Below, in pieces: positions 11,818 to 22,800 of a DNA stretch of 64,000 nt. Made by a program: the position numbers and the translations under genes. The first letter of the stretch is position 1. Every line of letters begins with the position of its first letter. The notes under the pieces are model-generated. The model saw only the letters and a list, made by a program, of their open reading frames with translations. It did no database searches and had not been told where the DNA came from. Source of the stretch: Graphilbum fragrans (Eukaryota > Ascomycota > Sordariomycetes > Ophiostomatales > Ophiostomataceae); contig LLKO01000020.1 of the NCBI GenBank assembly GCA_001513895.1, positions 342,587 to 406,586 of the forward strand, in the 5' to 3' direction.

Positions 11818-12700
11818 TCACACCCGCTCACTCGCCCAAATGGCGCCACGACAGCCCACGCGGATGATGCCCGTCAGCAGCCAGTGCGGCTCTGCCTTTT
11901 TGGCGTCGTTCTCGACGGCGTGGTCCAGGTGCTCCAGCTCTTCGTCGCGGATCCGCCGCAGCGTCTGGATCAGCTCCGACAGCTCCGGCCCGACCTCGTA
12001 GCCCTCGGCTTCCCAGGCGTCCGTCATTTCCAACAGCTCGCGGATCTGGCTGTTATAGTGTGTGCCGATCTCAGTTTCCACGGCTTCCGTGCACGCCATG
12101 GCGGCCTCGCGGCCGAGCAACGCCGTCGTCCAGCCGAGACCCGACGCCATGGCATACCACATGGGATACAGCGCAGTGGGCCGCACGCGGTGCCGCGCAA
12201 TGAGCCGATTAAAGGTGTCAAGGTGGCCGGCCTCCTGGTCATACATGTGCTTCATTAGCGGCCGCAGGTGGGGGTGTGTGCGGACGACCAGCGGTGTCTG
12301 GGCGGCGTAGATGAGCGTCGCCGCCAGCTCGCCTGCCTGGTTGACGCGGAGCTGTGCAATGCCAGCCGTTAGCAACTTCATGTCTTGGGAAAAGGCGTCG
12401 CCGAAATGCACAGCTATACACGATACATACCGCCGACGACAGAAAGTCCTTTTGCTGTTGTGTCAGAGGCTTGCGCGGGCGCTTGCTGGCGCTGTCTGAA
12501 GATGGTCCGGGCAGCCCAGAGTTAGAGCTGCCTTCGGGGAGCACCGCAGCTTGCCGGCGGTTCGCAGACGTTGACAGGCCACATTGCGGGCAAGCTCGGT
12601 ATATTGATGCAGAAGACGCACAGGTGCCGCTGCGAAGAGGCCGACGAGGCCCTAGCCTCGGTGCCAGCCGTGCCAGCGGTCGCGACACTCGGAAAATCAT
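11818..12700 (-). CDS. COQ7: 5-demethoxyubiquinone hydroxylase, mitochondrial (COQ7/CAT5)
   Basis: Two exons, 12700-12431 and 12351-11818, encode 267 residues. The first 60 or so residues are rich in Arg, Ser and Ala with almost no acidic residues, a mitochondrial presequence. The mature part starts at LRVNQAGELAATLIYAAQT, the COQ7 signature with the first di-iron glutamate. It contains the ferritin-like metal ligands as DQEAGHLDTF, EAVETEIGTHY and RDEELEHLDHA. The enzyme performs the penultimate step of ubiquinone synthesis at the inner mitochondrial membrane. The intron (79 nt) falls exactly before LRVNQAGE. COQ7 and RTF1 are head to head. Confidence 0.96.
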
Positions 12701-13245
12701 GGCAGGAAGAATATGGTGCTGCTCACGAAGCTACTGGAGAAGTAGCAAAGCAACGAATGGCGAGTATTTCGACGGCCAGGGCGGCCGGGCCGAAGTCGTC
12801 CTTAATCGTCCGACATATCCTTTCGGCGAACAGCTACGGTGGGGCCTGGGCATGGGTCCTTGTCTGTGATTGGACAGCTGTTTTCTCTGTGGGCTGTTCC
12901 GGGATATCGTTCTTGCTCGGCCGAGCCAGCTCCCATGTGGGGTCCAATGGGCCAATAGGAGCCGCCATTGCGCTCAAGGGGTAAGTTGGCGCTGCTCGTC
13001 GCTAAATCGCCAAGTAGGTTCACGCTTTCGTCCAGATTCGGAAGACGAGTTGTCCTGGCTCACCCAGGGCTAACAAATGTTTTGCTTTGTTTGGCCACTC
13101 TGGATTTTGGTCGCGTTCTACTCTTTATCCTATCACCAAGCCAGTTGACATCATTTTTATCTCATAACTGGGCTGCGACCACAGAAAATTGCCTCGAGAA
13201 CGCGCTGCGAAGTTCGCATCCGGCCGTTCACAGCCCACATTCATC
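12701..13245. promoter_or_regulatory. Divergent COQ7/RTF1 promoter with three CCAAT boxes
   Basis: The 545 bases between the two start codons contain CCAAT on the plus strand at 12944-12948 and 12952-12956, and on the minus strand (ATTGG) at 12869-12873. In fungi CCAAT is bound by the HAP (CBC) complex, an established regulator of respiratory genes, which would fit COQ7. Binding here is inferred from sequence only. Confidence 0.5.
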
Positions 13246-15513
13246 ATGTCGGACGTCGACGACGAGCTTCTGGCTTTGGCCGGCGGTGACGTTTCATCCG
13301 ACGAGGACGAGCGGTCGCATCGGTCAAGCTCTCGCCAGCCCAAGCGCTCCTCTGTCCCTGCCGACGATGACGATGACGACGATGATATGCCGATGAACAT
13401 CAGCCGGAACGGCTCAGAATCACCAGCACGACGAGGCTCGACACCACCGCTGAGGGACTCCGCCGGCGGCAGCTCAGGTAGGAAGGGCGCCGCCAAGCCC
13501 CCCCAGCGCCGCGCTCAGTCTCCCGATGAATCTGAGGAAGAAGGCGAAGCGTACGTGAACTCTTGTCTCACGGCCCGCCACATTGGCTTCTGAATCCGTA
13601 ATGGTTTGAGAGCGGCTTGAATGTGGCTCTAACAGGTTGTCTTTGACACAGATCCCCCGGCCCCTCGTCCCCGGCTTCGCTGCAGTCCGCGCCCATGGAC
13701 GAGTCCGACTCGGATTCCGAGGCCGAGGCGCCCACCTCGAGAAAAGCACGCAGCAGTGCCGCCGCCGCCGCCCACAACAACGACGACGACGACGACGACG
13801 ATGAGAATAAGTACCCCGTCGACGGGCTGTTCATGAGCCACGAGGAAAAGGAGGAGATCATGAGCATGCGCGAAGTAGAGCGCGAGCAGATCCTGGCGGA
13901 GCGCGCGCAGGAAAAAGACCGCATCCACCAGAACAAGCTGCTGCGGCAGCTCGTGAGCAACGACGAGCAGCGTAAGAAGCGCTCCGCCAGTGCTGCCGAC
14001 CTCGACGACGGCCAGCGCAAGACGTCGCGCGTGCGCGCCAAGCTCAGCGGCAAGGCCGGTGAAGTCAGCTCGGCCATGGACACGCTCAAGACGCGGCGGG
14101 CCGAAAAGAGCGAACGGATCCGTCGCCGCGAAGAAGACCGCGAACGCCACAAAGGCCGCCGGTCGCCGGGCAGCGACGGCCGCGACGACTCGGGGGGCGA
14201 GCTGAGCGACCGCGGCAACGACAGCGAGGTCGAGTGGGCCAAGCCGGGCAAAAAGTCGCGCTCTCCGGAACCCAAGGAGAGCCAGGTGCCCGAGCTGAAA
14301 GACATTGAGCGCGTGCGTCTGAGCCGCAGCCGTTTCGGCCAGGTGTGCTTCTACCCGGGCTTCGAGAGGGCCATTATCGGATCTTTTGTGCGCGTGTCCA
14401 TCGGCCCCGACCCAGAAACGCGCGAGCCAGTCTACCGCATGGCCATTGTGAAAGGTGGGTGGAGTTCTGCAGAGATGCTGTGGTAGTTTGTGTATGTCTC
14501 TCTCTCATATGCTAACGCTGGACAGGCTTCACGAAGGGACGGCCATACGCAATTCCGCGCTCGGAGGGACAGCCCATTGTGACAGACCAATACGTCATGG
14601 CGGCCCACGGCAAAGCTCAGAGAGAATGGCCGTTTATTTCATGCTCTGACAGCGCATTTACCGAGGTGAGCCATTGTGGCGCTGAGAGTTTTGCAAAGGA
14701 CTCGGGCACTAACAGACATCCCAGGGCGAGTGGGCACGGTTCCAGAAAATCTGCCACGTCGACGGCATTGCGATACCAAAGAAGGGGCTGCTGCTGAACA
14801 AGGCCGACGACATCAACAAGCTCATCTCGCGGCCATGGACAGAGTCGGAGCTGGAGGACAAAGTGAACCGGCAGCAGGAGCTCAAGAACCGCTTCAACGG
14901 CGTCGACCGGATGAAGATTGAGCACGCCATCAAGGAGGCCAAGGCGCTGGGCAACGCCGACAAGGTCAAGCAGCTGCAGGAAGAACTGGACCACCTGGAG
15001 ACGCCGCGGCTCGCTTTCCGGACATCCCTGGCGCCGGCCGCAATGGGCGGCAACGACGGCGCGGCCAACTCGCAGCAGCAGCGTCTGGCACAGCTGAACG
15101 CAGAGAACCGGCGACGCAATGCGGAGGAAGTGCGCAAGGCACAGCTACGAGAGCGGGCACGCACGCGGGCGATTGAGCGCAAGATTGAGCGCGGCGAGGA
15201 CGTCGAGGAAGACCATTCGCGGCGGGTCAAGACACGAGCCAAGTTTGTGCACGACGTGAACGAGACGGCGGAGAAGAAATCGGGCAGCCAGCCAGCCAGC
15301 CAGGTTGGCAGCGGTGCTTCGACACCGGCCAACGGGACTCCGCGGCTCGGGGCGCAAAAGGGCGGCAACAGCCTGCTGCCTCACTTGGCGAAGCTGCAGC
15401 AAAAGACGTCGACGTCGGCCAACGGCGGCCTGCCCACGATCCACCGGCCGCTGGTGGACGACGACATTATCGGGGCGCTGGATCTGGACATTGACGAGAG
15501 CATTCTGGACTGA
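13246..15513 (+). CDS. RTF1: RNA polymerase-associated protein RTF1 (Paf1 complex, Plus-3 domain)
   Basis: Four exons: 13246-13550, 13652-14454, 14526-14665, 14725-15513; 678 residues. The N-terminal third is acidic and Ser-rich with poly-Asp runs. A charged helical stretch precedes the Plus-3 domain at about residues 314-440, which begins ELKDIERVRLSRSRFGQVCFYPGFE and includes YRMAIVKGF and KGRPYAIP. The C-terminal part is a long charged coiled coil (KALGNADKVKQLQEELDHLE) and ends DLDIDESILD. Rtf1 links the Paf1 complex to elongating RNA polymerase II through Spt5 and promotes H2B ubiquitylation by Bre1/Rad6. The start ATG follows a TTCATC leader and gives the conserved MSDVDDELLALAG. Confidence 0.95.
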
Positions 15514-15775
15514 GGAGCGGGCTGGAAGGAATGTCAACAGTTGCCATGTATTTTCGTGATTTTCGATCTCTTTCACTGTATGACTTAATTCGATATTTAC
15601 TTGGGTTGCATAGGCTGTCATATTTGTAGCGCTGGCTGAGAAGGACGGAACGGTGCCAAAGGAATGTTAAATAGAAGGGAAAAGCATAAAATACAAGGAC
15701 ATAAAAGGCCCTCTCGCAAATTCACGTAACGTCTAGCCCATGAGTGGCACTCTGCCACAAAGCACATCTGCGCAT

Positions 15776-16528
15776 CTACACGCCCAACATGCGCAGCCGG
15801 CGCTCCAGTTCGGTCTTGTCGCGCGCGAGCTGCGCCTTCTCCTGCTCCAGCTGCTCGACCTGGGCCTCGAGACCCTCCATCTGCTCCGCGGCGCCGACGC
15901 TGAGCTCCTCGACGATCTTGACCATGCGCCAGAGCCGCAGCACAATGACCAGCGACGCAATCTCCTCGACGACGCCGTGGGCCAGCACGTCGACGACGAA
16001 GCTGATAAGAATGACAAAGGCGTCGAAGCAATGGAACCACGAGTGGAAGAAGCTGGGGGTTAGTTCTGGGAGACAGAGCGGCCAGGGCTTGGGTAGGGAG
16101 GAGGGGCCAAACACGACACCCTGCACCCAGCACAAAGGGGACACGCACCTCCAGCCAAAGGCCCAGACAGTCGCCGCCAGCTCCGCGACAAACAGACAGC
16201 TAAAGACGAGCCCGCCGATTTTCGTGGCCTCCTGCACCGGCGCCACCCACGGGGCGTCCTCGCTGCCGGCGTCGCAGGTCACCAGCGACACGAGAATGTC
16301 GCACAGAATGGCCAGGACGTCGAGGCCGACGAGGGCCAGGATCATGTAGTGCTTCTCCTTGGATTCGAGGTACACCTGCGACTGCTGACGCCAGCGCTGC
16401 CAGCGCGGTTTCGGCTCGATCGAGGGGAACGCTGTATTCAGCGGCGAGTCGCCCAGGGGGTCGTCGCGGTCGTCGCGGTCGTCCTGGTCGTCGCCGGCGC
16501 CGCTGTAGAGAAGAGCAGCCTGCTCCAT
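15776..16528 (-). CDS. HVCN1-like: Voltage-gated proton channel (Hv1 family)
   Basis: Two exons, 16528-16149 and 16052-15776, encode 218 residues. Four membrane segments form a stand-alone voltage-sensor domain. S1 holds the selectivity aspartate in LVGLDVLAILCD, matching the LVVLDALLVLAE segment of human Hv1. S2 is KIGGLVFSCLFVAELAATVW. S3 is WFHCFDAFVILISFVVDV. S4 is VIVLRLWRMVKIVEEL, with the R-x-x-R-x-x-[RK] ladder but Lys at the third charge. A C-terminal coiled coil (MEGLEAQVEQLEQEKAQLAR) suggests dimers, as in animal Hv1. The family conducts protons outward across membranes. The 96-nt intron is a multiple of three and has no in-frame stop. RTF1 ends 262 bases away, convergently. Confidence 0.9.
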   Translation of the reverse strand: MEQAALLYSGAGDDQDDRDDRDDPLGDSPLNTAFPSIEPKPRWQRWRQQSQVYLESKEKHYMILALVGLDVLAILCDILVSLVTCDAGSEDAPWVAPVQEATKIGGLVFSCLFVAELAATVWAFGWRCVSPLCWVQGVVFGPSSLPKPWPLCLPELTPSFFHSWFHCFDAFVILISFVVDVLAHGVVEEIASLVIVLRLWRMVKIVEELSVGAAEQMEGLEAQVEQLEQEKAQLARDKTELERRLRMLGV

Positions 16529-17683
16529 GGTAGCTGTACGCCTTATACGGGTATAGCCAAAGCAAAGAAAGAATGGATCGCGGCAACGTTCCCGTGTAAG
16601 GTGTAAGGCTGTGGACGAATGCCAAGCACAAATGCCAAGACGTTAGCCTCGCGATGATGTTCTGGGGGAGCAGCGCCATTTTAATGGCTGTATACGACGC
16701 GTACGGCCGCTCATACACTGCAAGGGGCCCCTCATTAGTCCAGGGTGGCTTCGGTCTTCCGTGTGTCCTGGCCAGCTGAAAGCCCGCAGTAGCGGTCCCA
16801 CGTTTTTGGGCGCCAAATAAAAAAAAAAGTTGGCACACAGAGACTCTTGTTGGCACATAAGAGTCACGTGGCATTGGGGATCCTACGAACGAGCAGGAAA
16901 CAGACGAAAGAGAGCATGGGATTTATGACATTCAGATGTAAGATTGAACAGTTATATGCTTATAAGAAGAGGCAAAAGCCGTGCCACCGTACCCAATTCC
17001 AGCTAACAAAATGCAACCCGCAGCTCATCGATCTGTTGTTATCAGCCAAAATGCACATAGGGGACTACAACACCAATCGGTTCGAAAAAATGCAGCCCTA
17101 CCCAAAGACATTCAAAGGAAATCGTCCCCATGCCATATGTGCTCGACGGTAAGCCGGCTTGGTCCTTGCCGCGATGTGCTTGCATGCAGAAAGAAAGGGC
17201 AGAGATAGGCAGGAGTTGCCATTAAGTAAATCGTTTCGTTCCACGTATATATAAATGCTCAAGCAAACCAAAACCACGGTCTACCAAGGACACGCCCACC
17301 GACAGACGACAGTAAAAGAACCTCCCCCCCAAAACCCCGGGATAAGATCACACACAACGCCGGACAGCAAGAGGTGGCGGCTCGGCCCCTTAGACAAAAA
17401 AAGCCCTCTTGCCTATGCTTCGCAACCAGTGGCAGACAACACAGGACTTGGGACAGTCTCACAGGCCCGGATGAGGAAGGTTGCAAAAAACGGAAAGCAA
17501 GTCCGCCCAAAAGAAAACCAGTTCACCAAGAAAAAAGAACAAGTAGAAAAAACATACATGCAGGAGTGTGTATATTCAACAATGGGTAAAAAAAGCAAGA
17601 TGAACGGTAAGAAGGGGAAAGGGAAGGGAGAAGGGGACATTGAAAAACGAGACAAAGGAAACAATCGTTATTGCTCTTCGTCA
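16529..17683. other. Intergenic: proton-channel promoter and 3' region of the TAPR1-like gene
   Basis: About 1.15 kb. A CACGTG hexamer lies near 16865, about 340 bases upstream of the channel start. The part next to the TAPR1-like stop is A-rich and is probably its 3' UTR. No coding sequence can be supported. Confidence 0.5.
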
Positions 17684-18712
17684 CTATGCTTGGCGGTTCC
17701 GTTTGTTGCCGCGTCCGAAGACGTCCTTGCCGTAGTATCCTAGGCTGGCGAGGTCGAAGATCTCTTCAAAGTTGAGCTTCCGTTTCTGGCCGGCATTGCG
17801 CAGGTAGTGGCCGGCGCCCGAGACAGCGCCGCCCGAGCCAGCAGCTGATCGCGCGCCCGACCGCAGACCGCCGTGCCGTAGCCGACCGGGTCGTGAGATG
17901 GAATAGGAGGTGTTGTTGGGGGAGGAAGCAGCCCCAGCCGCAGTGCCCGAGGCAGACGAGACCGACGAGGCCGAAGAGGCCGAATGCGAAGGCGACCCGT
18001 CACGGGCGTTGTTGCCGGACGCCGCCGAAGTAGCAGCGGTCACTTTATCGGAGAGATCCAGGTTGGCGAGAGCCAGGTACGACGTCTCCTGCGGATAGGG
18101 GATCGAAGACCGAAAGGCGAAGTGCTCTTGAGATGGCACCGAGGCCTCCACGGGAGCAGATAGTCCAGCGGGTTTGGCAGCAGGAGCTGAGGCCGAAGAG
18201 GGGATGTGTGCGGGTGCTGGGGCGGATGGTGATAACGTCGGTGTGGATGTAGGTGTGTCGGAGGCGGCAGAGAGAACGGGAGCCAAAGTGGCTGCGGGTG
18301 GCGATGAGGCCATGTCGGTGTCGGCGTCGGCGTTGGCCGATGCTTGTGTGGTTGCTGGTGCGGATGCTGCTGTTGCTGGGAGTTCGATTCTGCCGGCTGC
18401 CGCACTGCTGGTGCTGGCCTGTGGTTCGGGCGACGCGCCTGTGTCGGGCTTATCTGCCTCGTCTTCGCTCTCCATCGAGTGGCTCATGGGATCGCGGCCA
18501 TCGAGTCTGTCCGTCACCCATCGTCGGACCTTGCGGATGTCTGTGTCGTCCTTGTCCAGGAGCGCAGCCAGGTCGTCGAGGCAGTCTTGATACCCGTCGA
18601 CTCGGGCTTTGGCCTGTGCGGAGGCCGACGTCTTGTAGAGCCGCGTCACCGACAGAGCAGCCGCCCGGAAGACGTCGAGGAGCTCCTCGGAGTTCTCGGT
18701 GGCGGCGTTCAT
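17684..18712 (-). CDS. TAPR1/HAPSTR1-like (DUF4588) protein
   Basis: Single exon of 342 codons. The N-terminal 75 residues are a compact helical block: ENSEELLDVFRAAALSVTRL, YKTSASAQ, then GYQDCLDDLAALL and RRWVTDRLDGRDP. These resemble the DUF4588/TAPR1 family (human C16orf72, HAPSTR1), a stress-signalling partner of the HUWE1 ubiquitin ligase. The middle is a long disordered Ser/Ala/Pro/Thr stretch with acidic patches. The C-terminus is conserved-looking and basic: RKLNFEEIFDLASLGYYGKD followed by VFGRGNKRNRQA, suggesting a nuclear localisation signal. The family assignment is from memory of the pattern and is moderate; function in fungi is not known to me. Confidence 0.72.
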   Translation of the reverse strand: MNAATENSEELLDVFRAAALSVTRLYKTSASAQAKARVDGYQDCLDDLAALLDKDDTDIRKVRRWVTDRLDGRDPMSHSMESEDEADKPDTGASPEPQASTSSAAAGRIELPATAASAPATTQASANADADTDMASSPPAATLAPVLSAASDTPTSTPTLSPSAPAPAHIPSSASAPAAKPAGLSAPVEASVPSQEHFAFRSSIPYPQETSYLALANLDLSDKVTAATSAASGNNARDGSPSHSASSASSVSSASGTAAGAASSPNNTSYSISRPGRLRHGGLRSGARSAAGSGGAVSGAGHYLRNAGQKRKLNFEEIFDLASLGYYGKDVFGRGNKRNRQA

Positions 18713-19897
18713 CGTGGCCGGGTCGAGAGCAGCGATGAATGCGGGGCAAGAAAACCAGCGATGCGAGTAGGATGTGCGAGTCTGCTATATGGGTGGCCGA
18801 AGACAAAAGGGTGGCAAGCGATGACTCGGTGTTTGCCTCCTTACGTGGCGATGCGTCGTGGCGATGCTGTTGGCCGGAAGCCGTGATTCATCTAGGTCGT
18901 CGATGTCCTTCTAAAGAGGGGTGCTTGGGTGCTGTCTCGGCAACGGAAAAGTTTTGCTCCCCCCGTCGAGTTGGGGCAAGTAGAGAAATATCGGCCGGAT
19001 AGTAGGGTCCCCAGCACCGCCAAAGTGCGGCTGACTTGTCCGTGATTTAGTTGGATGGTCACAGCCAGCAGAAACCGCCACCTCGCAAAACGAAGGGAAT
19101 ACCGTTGACAGGACGTCGACTTGCTCAGCGCCAACGACGGTGGATCGAAGCAAACAAACAAAAAGGGCCGTCGTATGCAAGAGGCCTGGGGGACAAAATA
19201 TCCAGCGGTTTAGTGCGCGTCTGCCTGCCCCTCCGGCCGGTGGACTCTTTTTCCTGGTGCAAACTTCGATTTTGTTGTTCGTCCTGGCCGCCCGTTTGCT
19301 AGTGCGCTGGAACCACAGTGGAGCGGTTACGTCGTATAGGGTCGTACTGCACATGACTTGGCCTCAGGCGGAGGTGGCCAGTGCTCAGCGGCGTATCTTT
19401 GATGCGCGCCGGCTGCCCGTCAGCACAGCCGCAGCTGCTGATTGGCCCAAATCCATGTAAGTATGCGCGCCGCGACTCTTACAATTTTTGTCCAACCCGA
19501 AAAGGGCAGCCCACCTCTTCGCTCGCTGTACACGGCTGGCCGCCTCCATTTCTCCCTTCTCCCTTTTTCTGCATCGACGTCTCTCGTGCTTGAACAACAA
19601 CACAACCCAGCGGCCGGCAGACCGTTCCCTCGCATTTCCATCCATGCATCCCAGCCAAACACCCCAGTGACCTCTATTTCATCGATTCTGCCCTCTGCGA
19701 AATCCGAAATCGGCAACTGGCAGAATACAGCTAAATCGAGGATTATACGCGTTGAAGAACGCGTAAAGTGCAGCCGCCGTCGCATATATCTGCCACCACT
19801 CCTTTCTGTCGCTTTTCTGCCCGTTTTCCGTCTTCCTCGTCTTGAGCCATTCCATCGGCACAGCCAGGCGCTTTTTTTCGCCTCACAATAGCCAGCC
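18713..19897. promoter_or_regulatory. Divergent promoter of the TAPR1-like and ISWI genes
   Basis: About 1.2 kb between opposite start codons. It contains pyrimidine-rich tracts at about 19530-19570 and 19800-19885 leading into the ISWI start, as is usual for fungal leaders. ATTGG is present near 19440. No gene is supported. Confidence 0.5.
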
Positions 19898-22800
19898 ATG
19901 GCTCCCGCACGGCCCGACGACGGCAACGACTCGGACGCGTCTATGCACGATGCTTCGACGGTGCGGCCAGACAAGTATTACGAGACGGTACGTTTTTACT
20001 CTCGGTGCCCTGGATAGATTTGGGGGTTTTGGCGCTGTTTTGGATGGTTTTCGGACGTGGCGGGCGCAGATAGCGCTGCTGGTGGCGGGTGCGAGAGCGC
20101 GTTTGTGCATGCTAACTCTATTCGCCGCATTTAGGTCGACGATACGCCCGACTACACCGATTCAGACACCAACCCCAACACGACAGCCAGCAGCGTCGCA
20201 GGCGACCTCGTCTTCGACGGTAGGAAACGCCGGACCGAGGCCAACCAGCTGCGCAGAAGCATATACGACCGGAAGCACGACCGCTTAGGCGAGTCCAAGG
20301 TAGGAGCAGAGCAAAAGAGCCGATGGCCGCGAAACAAAAAGACGCGATGCCGTCCCATATGCACCAAGACCCACACTAACTCGAGCAGGAGGATGACACG
20401 ATCCGCCGGTTCCGGTATCTTCTCGGGCTCACCGATCTGTTCCGGCACTTCATCGAGACCAACCCGAACCCCAAAGTGCGCGAGGTGATGGAGGAGATCG
20501 ATCGGCAAAACTCGGAGTCGTCCAAGAGCGCCAAGGCGGGCTCTCGTCAGGGCGGCGCCACCGGCCGCATTCGCCGCACGGAAGCCGAAGAAGACGCCGA
20601 GCTACTGAAGGACGAAAAGCACGGCGGCGGCTCGGCGCAGACCGTGTTCCGCGAGTCGCCCATCTTCATCCAGGGCCTGATGCGCGACTACCAGATCGAC
20701 GGCCTCAACTGGCTGATCTCGCTGCACGAAAACGGCATCTCGGGCATTCTGGCTGACGAAATGGGCCTGGGCAAGACGCTGCAGACCATTGCGTTCCTCG
20801 GCTACCTTCGCCACATCATGGGTACGAACGGCCCCCACCTGGTCATTGTGCCCAAGTCGACGCTCGACAACTGGAAGCGCGAGTTTGCCAAGTGGACGCC
20901 CGAAGTCAACGTCCTCGTGCTGCAGGGCGCCAAGGAGGAGCGCCACAACCTGATCAACGAGCGTCTGGTGGACGAGAGCTTCGATGTCTGCATCACCAGC
21001 TACGAGATGATCCTGCGCGAAAAGGGCCACCTCAAGAAGTTCGCCTGGGAATACATCATCATCGACGAGGCCCACCGCATCAAGAACGAAGAGTCGTCGC
21101 TCGCCCAAGTCATCCGCCTCTTCAACTCGCGCAACCGGCTGCTGATCACCGGCACGCCGCTGCAGAACAACCTGCACGAGCTGTGGGCGCTGCTCAACTT
21201 TTTGCTGCCCGACGTGTTCGGCGACGCCGAGGCCTTTGACCAGTGGTTCTCGGGCCAGAACCGCGACCAAGACACCGTGGTGCAGCAGCTGCACCGCGTG
21301 CTGCGGCCCTTTCTGCTGCGCCGGGTCAAGAGCGACGTGGAGAAGAGCCTGCTGCCCAAGAAGGAGGTCAACGTGTACATTGGCATGTCGGACATGCAGG
21401 TGAAATGGTACCAGAAGATCCTCGAAAAGGACATTGACGCTGTCAACGGCGCAGGTGGCAAGCGCGAGTCCAAGACGCGTCTGCTCAACATTGTCATGCA
21501 GCTGCGCAAGTGCTGCAACCACCCGTACCTCTTCGAAGGTGCCGAGCCCGGCCCGCCCTACACGACCGACGAGCACCTGGTCTACAACGCGGGCAAGATG
21601 CTGGTCCTGGACAAGCTGCTGAAGCGCATGCAAGCGCAGGGCAGCCGCGTGCTGATTTTCTCGCAGATGAGCCGTCTGTTGGACATTCTAGAGGACTACT
21701 GCGTGTTCCGGCAGTACAAGTACTGCCGCATCGACGGTGGCACGGCTCACGAGGATCGCATTGCGGCGATTGACGAGTACAACAAGCCGGGGTCGGACAG
21801 GTTTGTGTTCTTGCTGACCACGCGCGCGGGCGGTCTGGGCATCAACCTGACGACAGCCGACATTGTCGTGCTGTACGACAGCGACTGGAATCCGCAGGCC
21901 GATCTGCAGGCGATGGACCGGGCGCATCGTATCGGGCAGACCAAGCAGGTGGTGGTGTACCGGTTTGTGACGGACAATGCCATTGAGGAGAAGGTGCTGG
22001 AGCGCGCGGCGCAAAAGCTGCGGCTCGACCAGCTCGTCATCCAGCAAGGCCGGGCGCAAACGGCAGCCAAGGCGGCGGCCAACAAGGACGAGCTGCTGTC
22101 GATGATCCAGCACGGCGCCGAGTCGGTGTTCAGCACCAGGGGCGGCACGGGGCTGGTGTCAGAAAAGGGCCTGGAGATGACGGACGAGGACATTGACACG
22201 ATCCTCAACAGCGGCGAGACGCGCACAAAGGAGCTCAATGCGCGGTACGAAAAGCTGGGCATCGACGACCTGCAGAAATTCACGTCCGAGTCGGCGTACG
22301 ACTGGAACGGCGAGAACTTTGCCGCCAAGAAGAAGGACATTGCCATGACGTGGATCAACCCGGCCAAGCGCGAGCGCAAGGAGCAGATCTACTCGATCGA
22401 CAAGTACTACCGGCAGGCCATGTACGGGCACGTGGCGGCGCAAAAGGAGCAGAAGCCGAAGGCGCCGCGCGCGCCAAAGCAGATCCCGATCCAAGACTAC
22501 CAGTTCTACCCAGAGGCGCTGCGCGAGCTGCAGGACCGCGAAACGGCCTTTTACCGCAAGGAAATCGGCTACAAGGTGCCGCTGGGCGACGGCGACGACG
22601 AGCAGCTGCCGGAGCGCGAAGCCGAGCAGAAGCAGGAGCAAGAGGAGATCGACAATGCAGCGGCGCTGACGGAGGAGGAGCAGGAGGAGAAGCAGCGGCT
22701 GTCGCTGGGCGGGTTTGGCGACTGGAACCGGCGCGACTACCAGCAGTTCATCAACGGATCGGCCAAGTTTGGGCGGACGGACTACGAGAACATTGCGACG

